Source: Oscillospiraceae bacterium (GTDB taxonomy: Bacteria; Bacillota; Clostridia; Oscillospirales; Ruminococcaceae). From it: 64,000 nt of DNA. The stretch spans positions 1 through 64,000 of the forward strand of contig JAFYSU010000051.1 of the NCBI GenBank assembly GCA_017559185.1. The letters are read 5' to 3'. A program made the translations under genes and the position numbers. Positions within the stretch are counted from its first letter, which is position 1. Each line of letters begins with the position of its first letter. Positions 1-9,921 of this stretch are shown here, one piece after another. Under the pieces are notes generated by a model, which was not told the origin of the DNA, did no database searches, and saw only the letters and a program-made list of their open reading frames with translations.

Positions 1-23
1 AAAAAAGCCGATAACTAAGCCGT

Positions 24-890
24 TTATTTTGCGAACTCAAGCAGTTCTTCCTTGGTAAAGGAATATTTTTGGGTACAGAACTGGCAGCAAACCTCACACT
101 GTCCATCCTCATGAGCCATCTTTTCAAGCTCCTGTCTGCCAATGCTTATAAGTGCCTTTTCCACACGCTCCCTGCTGCAATCACAGCGGTATTCGACAGG
201 ATATTCATCCAGCAAACTTGGGTTAAGACCATCAAGCACCTGAAAAGCTATCTCCTGCGGTGTTTTTCCGCTTGCCAACAGTGAAGAAACAGGTGCCATA
301 CCTGCCAAATTTTGTTCAAGGCGTGTAATGGTATCCTCATCAACGCCTGGCATCAGCTGTACCAAATATCCGCCTGCTGCCTTAACGGTAAGGTCGGGAT
401 TAACAAGCACTCCCAAGCCGCATGCAGTTGGAGTTTGTTCGCTTGTTGCATAGTAGTTTGTAATGTCCTCGGCAATTTCACCTGTAACTATAGGTGTCTG
501 TCCAACATAAGGCTCACGCATTCCAAGGTCTTTTATTACATAAAGCATACCGGAGCCCACTGCACCGCCAACATCAAGCTTGCCCTTATCATTAAGCGGA
601 ATTTCTACAATTGGGTTTTCAACCCAACCCCTGACATTCCCCTCACCGTCGGAAACCGCTATCAAAGTACCTGCTGGGCCGTCACCTGCCAAACGAAGTG
701 TAATACTGTCTTTTGTATTTTTAAGCATTGTACCCATTATGGAAGCAGCTGTGAGCAGTCGTCCCAAAGCAGCAGTATTAACTGCCGAAGTCTGATGAAT
801 TTGCTCCGAGCAAGCAGCAATATCCGTACTGTCTATTGCACAGCACAAAATACCGCCGTCCTCTGTAATGGTACGAACGATTTTACCCAT
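24..890 (-). CDS. hslO: Hsp33 redox-regulated chaperone
   Basis: Cytosolic holdase that is switched on when oxidative stress releases zinc from its C-terminal redox switch. The 288-residue length is normal for the family. The C-terminal zinc site is visible as a CxC (residues about 236/238) and a CxxC (about 269/272) some 30 residues apart, preceded by the usual GVGG/LMPG-type core. The ATG at 890 is supported by AAAGGAG eight bases upstream. It lies 31 bases downstream of the methyltransferase gene and probably shares its transcript. Assignment is by family motif and length, and is secure. Confidence 0.96.
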   Translation of the reverse strand: MGKIVRTITEDGGILCCAIDSTDIAACSEQIHQTSAVNTAALGRLLTAASIMGTMLKNTKDSITLRLAGDGPAGTLIAVSDGEGNVRGWVENPIVEIPLNDKGKLDVGGAVGSGMLYVIKDLGMREPYVGQTPIVTGEIAEDITNYYATSEQTPTACGLGVLVNPDLTVKAAGGYLVQLMPGVDEDTITRLEQNLAGMAPVSSLLASGKTPQEIAFQVLDGLNPSLLDEYPVEYRCDCSRERVEKALISIGRQELEKMAHEDGQCEVCCQFCTQKYSFTKEELLEFAK

Positions 891-921
891 AATTTTCTCC
901 TTTTGAAGTATTCTTTAATTT

Positions 922-1662
922 TTATCGTTTTCGAGCCGCATAAATCAGCCTCTGGGCATCTTCGGCAGGCTTGTCGAAACAATCCTCACCGTAAACCGCC
1001 AGCTTTTCAAAACCTGTTTTTTCAAGCAGCTCATCAATTTCTTCGCAGGTGTATGCTCTTTCACAGAAGAACTCACTCTCACGGTAATACGCACCGTCTT
1101 CCTCAACAAAGAAGTCGAGCGTTATTTCCACAATGTGATTTTCTTCACTGTAGGAATTCTGCCACACACAGTAAACACTGTCGGTATCGTACACAAAAAC
1201 ATTGTTGCCCAAAACCTCACGGTGCTTGTACACTGTGTTTACATCGAAAACAAAAACTGCACCCGGTTCACTGAACAGGCTTACTCTTTCAAAAATTTTT
1301 TCCAGAGTCTTAATATCAGTAACATGGTTAAGGCTGTCCAATGCACATACAGTCGCATTTATTGTACCGTAAAGGTCAAGCTCCTCCATTTGCTGGCACA
1401 GGTACAACACATCCTGGCCGCTTTCGGCTTTTTTGCTCATCGCTTCCGAAAGCATTTCGCACGAACCGTCAACACCAATTACATCATACCCCAGCTTTGC
1501 CATTTCAACCGACAAGCTGCCTGTACCGCAAGCCAAATCAAGCAAAATTCCACTTTCGCATCCAAATTTTTTGAGCAGCTCATGAAAGTAAGCCGCCCGT
1601 TTGGGATATGACACATTTTGCGTCAATCCGTCGTAAAACTCCGCAAACGCCGAATACGCCAT
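922..1662 (-). CDS. Class I SAM-dependent methyltransferase
   Basis: Predicted cytosolic methyltransferase of 246 residues. The Rossmann SAM-binding motif I reads LLDLACGTGSLS near residue 42, followed by an acidic strand end (GVDGS) that would hold the SAM ribose. A CALDSLNH segment near residue 107 matches motif IV of small-molecule methyltransferases. The ATG at 1662 follows AGAGGAA. The substrate cannot be read from the sequence. It precedes hslO in the same direction with a short gap, which suggests co-transcription but not a shared function. Confidence 0.9.
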   Translation of the reverse strand: MAYSAFAEFYDGLTQNVSYPKRAAYFHELLKKFGCESGILLDLACGTGSLSVEMAKLGYDVIGVDGSCEMLSEAMSKKAESGQDVLYLCQQMEELDLYGTINATVCALDSLNHVTDIKTLEKIFERVSLFSEPGAVFVFDVNTVYKHREVLGNNVFVYDTDSVYCVWQNSYSEENHIVEITLDFFVEEDGAYYRESEFFCERAYTCEEIDELLEKTGFEKLAVYGEDCFDKPAEDAQRLIYAARKR

Positions 1663-1690
1663 TAGTTATTCCTCTTTTCATCAGAAAAAC

Positions 1691-1725
1691 GCCTCCCTCC
1701 CCGCTGTTTACACGGAGAGTGAGGC
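1691..1725 (-). terminator. Rho-independent terminator after the yerC-like gene
   Basis: On the minus strand a GC-rich stem (GCCTC-CTCTCCG against CGGGGAG-GAGGC) is followed by GTTTTT. It separates the yerC-like gene from the methyltransferase gene. Confidence 0.8.
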
Positions 1726-1740
1726 TTATTTTTCAGCAAA

Positions 1741-2037
1741 TCATTTCTTGTTTTTTTCCAAACGGTCAAAAACTATTCTGTAACCGTCAGAACCGTAATT
1801 AAGCGAACGGTTTACACGGCTTATTGTAGCAGTGCTTGCCCCTGTTTCACTTACAATGTCACTGTAAACCTTACGGTCATCAAGCATTTTTGCTACCTGA
1901 AAACGCTGCGACAAAGCCTTCAGCTCCGGAACTGTACACAAATCTTCAAAAAATTTGTAGCATTCATCCATCGTTTCCAATGTAAGAATAGCCTCAAACA
2001 AATAATCTACATTAAGCTCTTTCAATTTGGAATTCAT
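1741..2037 (-). CDS. YerC/YecD family TrpR-like DNA-binding protein
   Basis: Small protein of 98 residues resembling the YerC/YecD family, which shares the TrpR repressor fold. The helix-turn-helix region SDIVSETGASTATISRVNRSL (residues about 58-78, described in part) is typical, with the LNYGSDGY tail that follows it in family members. Its target is unknown. The GTP-binding gene engB lies upstream on the same strand 176 bases away, and a strong terminator lies just downstream, so it is probably its own transcription unit. SD candidate GGAGGA lies about 13 bases upstream, a little far. Confidence 0.85.
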   Translation of the reverse strand: MNSKLKELNVDYLFEAILTLETMDECYKFFEDLCTVPELKALSQRFQVAKMLDDRKVYSDIVSETGASTATISRVNRSLNYGSDGYRIVFDRLEKNKK

Positions 2038-2213
2038 CGTCCTGTCATTCCTCCCGCATTAATATCAATAATCCGCACACAGCAGTATTATTTTAACCAA
2101 ACAACTGCCTCTTCACTATTTCACTTTAAACAGCGAATATAGGATTGTGGTTATATATTAACATTTTAGAGTGCGAAAGTAAACAGGAAATTTAAAAACA
2201 TTTTTATTTTCCG

Positions 2214-2831
2214 TTAAATTTCTTCATTTTCTTCGCTATTGTTCAGTGCTTCTTCGGCAAGTTCATCAAAAATTGCTCTGAGCTCATCAACACCGTCACC
2301 TGTTTGCGACGAAAACGGTATCATCATAATATCTTCACCGCAAGGAATTTCACGCTTGAATGCTTCAAGTCGTTCCGCCTGCTGTTTTTTGCTGAGTTTA
2401 TCCTTTTTGGTAAGAACAACTATAAACGGAATTTCGTTATCAATCAAAAAGTTTACCATCATCACATCATCTTTTGTAGGCGGATGACGCATATCTATGA
2501 GCTGGCAAACAAGCTGAATGTTTCTTTCGCTGTTAAAATAATGCTCCATAAGGTCTGCCCAACGGCTTTTTTCGGTCTTTGCAACCTTTGCATAGCCATA
2601 ACCCGGCAGGTCGACAAAACGGACATTTTCCAAGCTGAAAAAGTTTATTGTGACCGTCTTTCCCGGCATAGAACTAACCCTTGCAAGCTGCTTGCGGTTG
2701 AATATCTTGTTTATAAGTGTGGATTTTCCCACATTTGAACGGCCGGAAAAAGCAATTTCCACCCACTCCGACTTTGGAAGCTGCGCCGAAACGCCGTATG
2801 ATGTTTCAAATTTAACCTTGTTGTAATTCAT
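2214..2831 (-). CDS. engB: EngB/YsxC ribosome-biogenesis GTPase
   Basis: Essential small GTPase needed for assembly of the large ribosomal subunit. At 205 residues it has standard length. G motifs are in order: GRSNVGKST (G1, about residue 30), DLPGYG (G3, about 75) and TKKDK (G4, about 141). The start at 2831 follows AAGGAAGGAAG. Its position directly downstream of lon matches the common Firmicutes order lon-engB. A hairpin lies between the two genes, so read-through may be partial. Confidence 0.96.
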   Translation of the reverse strand: MNYNKVKFETSYGVSAQLPKSEWVEIAFSGRSNVGKSTLINKIFNRKQLARVSSMPGKTVTINFFSLENVRFVDLPGYGYAKVAKTEKSRWADLMEHYFNSERNIQLVCQLIDMRHPPTKDDVMMVNFLIDNEIPFIVVLTKKDKLSKKQQAERLEAFKREIPCGEDIMMIPFSSQTGDGVDELRAIFDELAEEALNNSEENEEI

Positions 2832-2859
2832 CTGGTCTTCCTTCCTTAATGCACAAAAC

Positions 2860-2888
2860 GGACAGGGCGGGTTATTCCTGCCCTGCCC
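2860..2888 (-). terminator. Hairpin between lon and engB
   Basis: Inverted repeat GGGCAGGGC against GCCCTGTCC, with one G:U or mismatch position, followed on the minus strand by GTTTTG. It may act as a weak or partial terminator after lon. Confidence 0.5.
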
Positions 2889-2900
2889 GTTAATCGTTCG

Positions 2901-5315
2901 CTATTGGAACAGTCCTGTGTTTTCGGTTGTTTCGTGTTTTGTAAGCTCAATATCCGCAACCTGTTGTTCTTCCTTTGGTTTTACCAATGCACATTCAAGA
3001 ACAGTGGAAATATCCTCGGCAGGTACAAAGGTTATTGCATCACGCACCACAGGTGAAATGTCATGAAGGTCAGCAAGGTTGGCTTTTGGGATTATAACTG
3101 TTTTTATTCCCTGACGATATGCCGCCATGCTTTTTTCCTTAAGGCCACCAATTGCAAGAACTCTGCCCCTAAGCGTTACCTCACCTGTCATGGCAACCTT
3201 GCTGCTTACCGGAATATTGGTAAGTGCCGAAACCAGTGCAGTTGTTATGGTAACCCCCGCCGAAGGGCCGTCTTTAGGAACTGCACCCTCGGGGAAGTGG
3301 ATGTGAATATCCTTAGTTTTGTAAAATTCCTTGTCAATGCCGTATTTGTCAGCCAAGCCTCTTACGCAGGTAACCGCTGTTTTAGCCGACTCCTTCATAA
3401 CATCGCCAAGCGAACCTGTAAGCTCCAGTTTTCCGCTGCCCTCCAGCACCGCTATTTCCGCCTGAAGTATCTCTCCTCCAACCGAAGTCCAAGCCAAACC
3501 GTTTACAACACCAACGGTATCCTTGGTTTCCAGTTCGTCAGGCTTGTATTTCCATGGACCAAGCAAGCTTTGTACAGTTGCTTTATCTGCCTTGCAGGAG
3601 GTTATTTCCTCCGCTACAATCTGTTTTGCAGCTTTGCGGCAAACAGATGCAATACGGCGTTCAAGTGTACGAACACCTGCTTCACGGGTATAACCGTCAA
3701 TTAGTGCATACAAACCATCGGTTGTAAATTTCATCATCTTTTTATCAAGACCATGCTTTTTAAGTTGTTTTGGCACAAGATGATTTTTTGCGATGTTGAA
3801 TTTTTCTTCGCGTGTGTAGCTGGAAAGGTCGATTATTTCCATACGGTCATACAGCGGAGCAGGAATGGTTTGAGCGTTGTTTGCGGTTGCAATAAACAGC
3901 ACCTCGCTCAAATCGAACGGAAGCTCAATGTAATGGTCGCGGAACGCATAGTTTTGTTCAGCGTCCAATACCTCAAGCAGTGCAGACGATGGGTCCCCCT
4001 TAAAGTCACTGCCCAGCTTGTCTATCTCGTCAAGCAACAGCAGCGGATTACGGCTGCCTGCCTGCTTCATTGCGTTCATTATTCTGCCCGGCATAGCACC
4101 GATGTAGGTTTTACGGTGACCGCGAATGTCGGACTCGTCACGAACACCGCCAAGCGACAATCTTACATAATTGCGTCCGATTGCTTTTGCAATAGACCTT
4201 GCAACCGAAGTTTTACCAACACCCGGAGGCCCTACAAGACAGATTATCTGTCCCTTTACATCGGGGGCAAGCTTGCGTACTGCAAGTGACTCAATAATGC
4301 GTTCCTTTACCTTTTCCATACCGTAATGGTCTTTGTCCAGCTGTGCTTTTGCTTTCACAACATCAATTTTATCCTTGGTTACGGTGTTCCAAGGCAATTC
4401 CAAACAGGTATCAAGGTATCCTCTTATAACAGCTGCCTCATGTCCGTTAGACGGCATCTTTTTAAGACGGTCTACTTCCTTTTTCAGCTTTTCGGTGCAT
4501 TCTTCATTCAATTTGAGCTTTGCAATTTTTTCTTCGTAACGGCGAATTTCTTCGTCTATATCATCGTTATCGCCAAGCTCGTTGTTTATTACCTTTATTT
4601 GCTCACGCAGGTAATAATCACGATGGTTTTTATCCATCTGCGCTTTTACCTTATCGTAAATTTCGCGTTCAAGACCCATTACCTGATTTTCATTTTCCAG
4701 CATGTCGCAAATCATTTCCAAACGCTTTTTAACGGTGCTTTCGGCAAGTATCTGCTGTTTTTTGCTGTAATCAACAGGAATGTGCTGTGCAAGGTACTCG
4801 GCAAGGTAAGCCGGGTCTTCACAGGTCATAACACTGGAAACAAATTCCGGTGCCATTTTGGGCGCATATCCGCTGTATTCACCAAACAATTCCTTTACAG
4901 TTCTTGCAAGTGCTTCCAGCATAGCTGTCTGGTTTGCTCTTACAGGCTTCATTGGAAATTCTTCGGTAATAGCTTCAAGTGAGCTATTTTCGTTTTCTAC
5001 CACTTCTTTTAAGGTTGCACGGTATTTACCCTCTACAACCACACGCAGGTTATTGTCAGCAGTTTTAAGCACCTGCTTAACTACCGCCACAACACCCACC
5101 TTATGCAAATCCTCAATTTGAGGCACTTCGTCTCTCACTTCTTTTTGAGCGACCAAAAAAACCATACGGTCTTGCTTCATGGCTTTGTTCAAAGAAGAAA
5201 CCGAACGCTTGCGTGCCACATCAAAATGAAGCACCATTCGCGGGAAAACCACAAGTCCGCGCAGAGCTATCATCGGCATTCTCAAGCCGGTCATCTCTTC
5301 AAATTTTTCCTCCAT
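2901..5315 (-). CDS. lon: ATP-dependent protease LonA
   Basis: Cytosolic AAA+ serine protease that degrades misfolded and regulatory proteins. Three parts are visible: an N-terminal substrate-binding domain, a coiled helical stretch (residues about 190-300), and an AAA+ module with Walker [10 protein letters not shown] and a LLDEIDK Walker B. The C-terminal proteolytic domain has the catalytic serine in PKDGPSAGV and the lysine in [10 protein letters not shown] place the start at ATG 5315, eight bases after GGAGG, rather than a TTG two codons upstream, giving 804 residues. A terminator separates it from clpX. Confidence 0.97.
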   Translation of the reverse strand: MEEKFEEMTGLRMPMIALRGLVVFPRMVLHFDVARKRSVSSLNKAMKQDRMVFLVAQKEVRDEVPQIEDLHKVGVVAVVKQVLKTADNNLRVVVEGKYRATLKEVVENENSSLEAITEEFPMKPVRANQTAMLEALARTVKELFGEYSGYAPKMAPEFVSSVMTCEDPAYLAEYLAQHIPVDYSKKQQILAESTVKKRLEMICDMLENENQVMGLEREIYDKVKAQMDKNHRDYYLREQIKVINNELGDNDDIDEEIRRYEEKIAKLKLNEECTEKLKKEVDRLKKMPSNGHEAAVIRGYLDTCLELPWNTVTKDKIDVVKAKAQLDKDHYGMEKVKERIIESLAVRKLAPDVKGQIICLVGPPGVGKTSVARSIAKAIGRNYVRLSLGGVRDESDIRGHRKTYIGAMPGRIMNAMKQAGSRNPLLLLDEIDKLGSDFKGDPSSALLEVLDAEQNYAFRDHYIELPFDLSEVLFIATANNAQTIPAPLYDRMEIIDLSSYTREEKFNIAKNHLVPKQLKKHGLDKKMMKFTTDGLYALIDGYTREAGVRTLERRIASVCRKAAKQIVAEEITSCKADKATVQSLLGPWKYKPDELETKDTVGVVNGLAWTSVGGEILQAEIAVLEGSGKLELTGSLGDVMKESAKTAVTCVRGLADKYGIDKEFYKTKDIHIHFPEGAVPKDGPSAGVTITTALVSALTNIPVSSKVAMTGEVTLRGRVLAIGGLKEKSMAAYRQGIKTVIIPKANLADLHDISPVVRDAITFVPAEDISTVLECALVKPKEEQQVADIELTKHETTENTGLFQ

Positions 5316-5383
5316 CAGCAATACCTCCTTTAACTGCCTACCGCGGCAGGAATTTTAACATATTTCATTTGCTAAAAAACAAA

Positions 5384-5432
5384 ATAAGGAACACCCACAT
5401 CTCCCTTTTGGGACATATGGAGCGTTCCTTAT
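5384..5432 (-). terminator. Terminator between clpX and lon
   Basis: An imperfect hairpin with an AAGGAAC/GTTCCTT base and an inner CCC-TTTT-GGG tip is followed on the minus strand by ATTTTGTTTTTT. It ends the clpX transcript. No CtsR-type direct repeat was noticed nearby. Confidence 0.7.
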
Positions 5433-5496
5433 ATTTTATCACAGATTGATATAATACCGCAATAACCGTTTTGTAAACATTTTTTGCCGTAAAGTA

Positions 5497-6798
5497 CTAT
5501 GACAAAAGCTGTCTTCTGCCTGAAGCAGTATCGTAACGGTCAATAACTACCGCATTGGGGTCGGCAATTGTTTCACCGGTAATGGTAATTCTGTAAATTG
5601 ACGGGTCGGACGGAGCATCAAACATAAGCGGGTTGAGCACTTCTTCCATTATTGCACGAAGTCCCCTTGCCCCTGTTTTTCGCTCGATTGCCTTTTCAGC
5701 TACACCTTCAAGTGCTTCCTTTGTAAACACAAGTTCGATGTTATCTAGCTCAAACAGCTTTGTGTACTGTTTAAGCAGGCAGTTTTTAGGCTCGCTGAGT
5801 ATTCTTACCAAACCTTCAACATCCAAATCGTTCAAAGGTGCAATAACAGGAGTTCTGCCCACAAGCTCGGGAATAAGACCGAATTTAACCAAGTCGTGCG
5901 GTTCTATTTTTTGCAGAAGCGCACTCTTTTCCAGCTTGCTCTTGTCGGCAATTTCCGCACCGAAGCCAAGTGAACCTTTGCCCACACGGCGTTCGATTAT
6001 CTTTTCAATGCCTTCAAACGCACCGCCGCAAATAAACAGAATATTTGCAGTGTTTATCTGCACAAAATCCTGATGAGGATGCTTACGACCACCTTTGGGC
6101 GGAACATTTGCAACCGTTCCCTCAAGTATTTTAAGCAACGCCTGCTGAACACCTTCACCGCTTACATCACGGGTAATTGAACGGTTTTCGCTCTTACGGG
6201 CAATTTTATCGATTTCATCAATATAAATAATACCTGTTTGAGCGCGTTCAATATCGTAATCCGCAGCTTGAATAAGCTTGAGCAGGATATTTTCCACATC
6301 TTCGCCCACATAACCAGCCTCGGTAAGTGTGGTAGCATCGGCAATAGCAAAAGGCACATTAAGCATTTTCGCCAAGGTTTGTGCCAACAGTGTTTTACCT
6401 ACACCGGTAGGACCAATGAGCAGCACATTGCTCTTGGTAATTTCAATATCACCTTTATTTTCCTGCTTTTCACAGTGAATACGCTTGTAATGGTTGTAAA
6501 TTGCAACCGACAGTGCGCGTTTTGCATTTTCCTGTCCAATAACATATTCGTCCAAAGCAGCTTTAACTTCGGCAGGCTTCAAAACACGAACAGGCTGCTC
6601 ATCAGCTTTGTCCTGTTCGCCTCGTTTGCCGGAACGCTTTTTATCTTTGCCGTATTGATCATCCAAAACACTTTGGCACAGCTCAACACATTCGTTGCAG
6701 ATGCAAACCCCAACAGGGCCCGCTATCATACGCTCTACATCTTCCTGCAGTTTTCCGCAGAAGCTGCAGCGCAGCGTTTTTTTGTCACCACTTGCCAT
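5497..6798 (-). CDS. clpX: ClpX unfoldase, ATP-binding subunit of ClpXP
   Basis: Hexameric AAA+ unfoldase that feeds substrates into ClpP. It has an N-terminal zinc-binding domain (CSFC near residue 11 and CNEC near 35), Walker A GPTGVGKT, Walker [11 protein letters not shown], the pore loop GYVGED, and an arginine-rich sensor region [14 protein letters not shown]. At 433 residues its length is standard. The start follows a GGGGA site. It is 15 bases downstream of clpP and clearly in the same operon, which fits the joint action of the two products. Confidence 0.98.
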   Translation of the reverse strand: MASGDKKTLRCSFCGKLQEDVERMIAGPVGVCICNECVELCQSVLDDQYGKDKKRSGKRGEQDKADEQPVRVLKPAEVKAALDEYVIGQENAKRALSVAIYNHYKRIHCEKQENKGDIEITKSNVLLIGPTGVGKTLLAQTLAKMLNVPFAIADATTLTEAGYVGEDVENILLKLIQAADYDIERAQTGIIYIDEIDKIARKSENRSITRDVSGEGVQQALLKILEGTVANVPPKGGRKHPHQDFVQINTANILFICGGAFEGIEKIIERRVGKGSLGFGAEIADKSKLEKSALLQKIEPHDLVKFGLIPELVGRTPVIAPLNDLDVEGLVRILSEPKNCLLKQYTKLFELDNIELVFTKEALEGVAEKAIERKTGARGLRAIMEEVLNPLMFDAPSDPSIYRITITGETIADPNAVVIDRYDTASGRRQLLS

Positions 6799-6813
6799 AA
6801 TTGTCCCCGTTTC

Positions 6814-7395
6814 CTATCTTGTGTAGATAACCTTGTCAACCAAGCCGTATTCTTTTGCTTCTTCCGCAGACATAAAATTATCACGCTCGGTATCACGAAT
6901 AATGGTTTCCAACGGCTGTCCCGTATTGCTTGCCAAAATCTTATTGAGGTTTTCCTTGATTTTAAGCAGACGGTCAGCATGAATTTTAATGTCGGTAACC
7001 TGACCTTTCATGCCGCCCAAGGGCTGGTGAATCATAATTTCGGCATTAGGCAAAGCCAAACGCTTGCCTTTTGCACCGCTGGACAGCAAAAATGCACCCA
7101 TGGATGCTGCCATACCTATGCAGATGGTGGAAACATCACATTTAATGTACTGCATGGTATCGTAAATAGCCATACCCGCAGTAACAGAACCGCCCGGACT
7201 GTTGATGTAAAGGCAGATATCCTTATCAGGGTCCTGACCTTCAAGATATAAAAGCTGTGCCACTACCAAGCTTGCGGTAGTATCGTTGACTTCGTCACAC
7301 AGCATGATTATTCTATCGTTAAGCAAGCGCGAAAAAATATCGTAGGAGCGCTCGCCTCTGCTGGTTTGTTCGACAACAACAGGTACCAAACTCAT
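6814..7395 (-). CDS. clpP: ClpP protease, proteolytic subunit
   Basis: Serine peptidase forming the tetradecameric barrel used by ClpX. The catalytic triad is visible: Ser in [10 protein letters not shown], His in [10 protein letters not shown], and Asp in [11 protein letters not shown] place the start at ATG 7395, eight bases after GGAGG, giving 193 residues, the normal length. The in-frame codons upstream are not needed. It is transcribed with clpX. A hairpin at 7465-7502 separates it from tig. Confidence 0.98.
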   Translation of the reverse strand: MSLVPVVVEQTSRGERSYDIFSRLLNDRIIMLCDEVNDTTASLVVAQLLYLEGQDPDKDICLYINSPGGSVTAGMAIYDTMQYIKCDVSTICIGMAASMGAFLLSSGAKGKRLALPNAEIMIHQPLGGMKGQVTDIKIHADRLLKIKENLNKILASNTGQPLETIIRDTERDNFMSAEEAKEYGLVDKVIYTR

Positions 7396-7464
7396 TAAAA
7401 ACACCTCCGTTTATTGTGCTTTTTTAAAACCACAATGGCTTAAAATTCAAAAATCTCTGAATAT

Positions 7465-7502
7465 GGTAAAACAAGTCCCTTTAATAATGGACTTGTTTTA
7501 CC
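7465..7502. terminator. Perfect 14-bp hairpin between tig and clpP
   Basis: Stem GGTAAAACAAGTCC paired with its complement around a 10-base loop. The run of six T follows it on the plus strand, whereas tig is read on the minus strand, where only the U-rich distal arm is available. It may terminate weakly after tig or act as an mRNA-stabilising stem. Confidence 0.5.
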
Positions 7503-7527
7503 TTTTTTAATCCGCTAATGCGAATTA

Positions 7528-8964
7528 TTATTTTTCTTCTGTTGCTTCTTCAGCAGCTTTTTTTGTTGTTCTTTTTCTGGTTGCAGGTTTTTTTGCTGGT
7601 TTTTCTTCGCCAGCTTCTTCACCTTCAGCAGCTGCTTTTTTGGTTGTTCTCTTTTTTGGAGCTGGTTTTTCTTCTTTTTCAGCTACAAATTTTGCATTTT
7701 CTTTTACAAATTCAAATGCTTTACGACGGCTGAGAATATCAACAACTTCTTCTTCAGGAATAGCCTGTTTCAGTTTTTCAATGGAAACGCCGTACATTGG
7801 AGCAAGTGTTTTGTACTCTTCTTCAATGTCTTCAGCGGTAGGAGCAAGACCTTCAGCTTTGCAAACAGCTTCCAGAGCCAGTTCAACCTGTACTCTGTAC
7901 AGTGCGCTTACTTCGAAGGTAGCACGCATAGCATCCATTGTCATGCCGGTGTATTTCAGGAAGGTTTCGAAGTTCATGCCCTGTGCGTACAGACGCTCAG
8001 CATATTCGTTAACCATCTGGTCAACAGCTCTTTCTACCATTTCTTTTGGAATTTCAGCTGTCATAAGGTCTACAAGAGCTTTGTAGATGTTCTGTTCTGT
8101 TTCAGCTTTTGCTTCAGCTTTTTTGCTGTCAGCAAGTCTTTCTTTAATTTTAGCTTTGAATTCTTCCAGAGTTTCAGCTTCGTCATCAACATCTTTTACG
8201 AATTCATCGTCAAGCTCTGGGAGCTGTTTTTCTTTGAGCTCTTTCAAAGCGGATTTGAATACAGCTGCTTTGTTAGCCAAGGACTGTTCGCCGTAGTCAC
8301 CAGGGAAGGTAACATTGATGTCGAATTCTTCGCCAACATTTTTGCCAACGATGCCTTCTTCAAAACCTGGGATGAAACGGCCTTCACCCAAAGTGATTTC
8401 AACATCGGTACCTTTACCGCCTTCGAATGCAACACCGTCAACAAAACCTTCAAAGTCAACAACAGCCATGTCACCCATCTGTGCGCCTCTGCCTTCAACA
8501 GTGATGGTTCTTGCATTTCTTTTCTGAACATTTTTCAGTTCTTCTGCAACATCTTCGTCGGTAACTTCTTCGGAAACCTGTACAACCTTCATACCTTTGT
8601 ATTTGCCCATGGTAACTTCAGGTTTAACGGTAACGGTAGCAACGATAACGCAGCCTTTGTCTTTACCGATTTCTTTGATTTCAACATCTGCAGGAGCAAC
8701 AGGTTCAATACCTGCTTCTTTAATAGCTGCAAGGTATGCATCAGGATATGCAAAGTTTACAGCTTCATCGTACAGAACTTCAACGCCGAACATTTTTTCA
8801 ACCATGTTTCTTGGTGCTTTGCCTTTACGGAAACCTGGAACATTCAGCTGTTTAACCATTTTTTTATAAGCTTTGTCAAGTGCTTTGCCAAAGCTTTCTG
8901 CATCAACACTGAACTCGAGCTGAACTCTGTTGGTTTCTACTTTGTTAGATGAAATCAGACTCAT
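7528..8964 (-). CDS. tig: Trigger factor with a lysine/alanine-rich C-terminal tail
   Basis: Ribosome-associated folding chaperone with peptidyl-prolyl isomerase activity. The ribosome-binding loop is seen in VPGFRKGKAPRNMVE (residues about 42-56), the FKBP-type domain follows (GDMAVVDFEGFVDG, about 165), and then the helical C-terminal domain. At 478 residues it is some 45-50 longer than usual. The surplus is a low-complexity tail with two copies of a KRTTKKAA motif separated by Glu/Ala-rich sequence. The order tig-clpP-clpX-lon matches other Firmicutes. The ATG at 8964 follows GAAAGGAATG at a long spacing. Confidence 0.96.
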   Translation of the reverse strand: MSLISSNKVETNRVQLEFSVDAESFGKALDKAYKKMVKQLNVPGFRKGKAPRNMVEKMFGVEVLYDEAVNFAYPDAYLAAIKEAGIEPVAPADVEIKEIGKDKGCVIVATVTVKPEVTMGKYKGMKVVQVSEEVTDEDVAEELKNVQKRNARTITVEGRGAQMGDMAVVDFEGFVDGVAFEGGKGTDVEITLGEGRFIPGFEEGIVGKNVGEEFDINVTFPGDYGEQSLANKAAVFKSALKELKEKQLPELDDEFVKDVDDEAETLEEFKAKIKERLADSKKAEAKAETEQNIYKALVDLMTAEIPKEMVERAVDQMVNEYAERLYAQGMNFETFLKYTGMTMDAMRATFEVSALYRVQVELALEAVCKAEGLAPTAEDIEEEYKTLAPMYGVSIEKLKQAIPEEEVVDILSRRKAFEFVKENAKFVAEKEEKPAPKKRTTKKAAAEGEEAGEEKPAKKPATRKRTTKKAAEEATEEK

Positions 8965-9156
8965 TTTGTAATAACATTCCTTTCAACTTCTGTCTGCCTC
9001 TTATCGGCAGACAATGGGTTATTGGTAAAAACACGGCAAAACCGTATTTTTCAAAATTTAGATGAACGACTATCCGCCGTCCCTTTTACCGCAGCATTAC
9101 GGCTGCGGTTTTATTGTGTTTACGGTCAAAAGACCATACCACGGGTCATTATATCA
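8965..9156 (-). promoter_or_regulatory. tig promoter and structured leader
   Basis: An extended minus-10 element TGATATAAT (minus strand, 9148-9156) lacks a good minus-35. It would start a leader of about 175 bases carrying two hairpins: 9088-9109 (ACCGCAGC stem) and 8992-9012 (GTCTGCC stem), the latter ending about 28 bases before the start codon. Neither is followed by a U-run on the minus strand, so they look like leader structure rather than terminators. The rest of this stretch shows nothing else. Confidence 0.5.
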
Positions 9157-9222
9157 TAGTTTTTTTAAAATTGCCACTTTTTCGTAAAAGTATTTTGCGG
9201 AAAAATGAAAATACTTTTTACC

Positions 9223-9906
9223 CTACACCTTAACGGGAGTAAAATCTACATAATCACAGGATATAAGGCGAAAATCAATCCCCATGTACTCCCCGTTCAG
9301 TGCAAATTTGCAGCCGTGCGAATGAATATGTCCGTAATAGCAGCGTTTTACCCCTGCCTCACGAATAACATCGACTATTTCGGGGCAAATTTCATCGCCG
9401 TACACAGGCGGATAATGCAGAAACACTACTCTTTCACCATCAAGCTTTTCGCCCTCCTGAAGTGACATTTTAAGTCTTCCTGCTTCACGCGCAACTATTT
9501 TTTGGTCATGCGGCTCGCCTTTTTCAAACATCCAGCCGCGTGTTCCGCAAACAACTATGCCGTCAGCCAAATATGCATTGTTGCTGAGTATGGAAATGCT
9601 GTGCAGTCCATGCTGCTGCAAAAATTTATCCATTTTGCTTTTGGTAGTCCACCAGTAGTCATGGTTGCCTTTTAAAAATATCTTTTTTCCGGGAAGCTCA
9701 TGAATAAATTTGAAATCCTCCAAAGCTTCTTCAAGAGATATCCCCCACGAAATATCCCCCGCAACCACCACAGTATCCTGCGGGGAAACGGTATTTCGCC
9801 AGCCTTCCTCCAAACGCTGCACATAATTGCCCCAACCCTTGAATATATCCATGGGTTTTTCGGTGCTGAACGAAAGATGCGGGTCACCAAGTACAAATAC
9901 CGCCAT
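9223..9906 (-). CDS. Calcineurin-like metallophosphoesterase
   Basis: Predicted cytosolic phosphoesterase of 227 residues. Metal-binding motifs are in order: GDPHLS (about residue 7, in place of GDxH), AGDISWG (about 49), KGNHDYW (about 78), HYPP (about 164) and YGHIHSHG (about 195). The ATG at 9906 follows AAAGGAGG. It lies 15 bases downstream of thrC in the same direction. The substrate is not evident; related proteins act on nucleotides or phosphodiesters. Confidence 0.92.
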   Translation of the reverse strand: MAVFVLGDPHLSFSTEKPMDIFKGWGNYVQRLEEGWRNTVSPQDTVVVAGDISWGISLEEALEDFKFIHELPGKKIFLKGNHDYWWTTKSKMDKFLQQHGLHSISILSNNAYLADGIVVCGTRGWMFEKGEPHDQKIVAREAGRLKMSLQEGEKLDGERVVFLHYPPVYGDEICPEIVDVIREAGVKRCYYGHIHSHGCKFALNGEYMGIDFRLISCDYVDFTPVKV

Positions 9907-9921
9907 TTGACCCTCCTTTAT

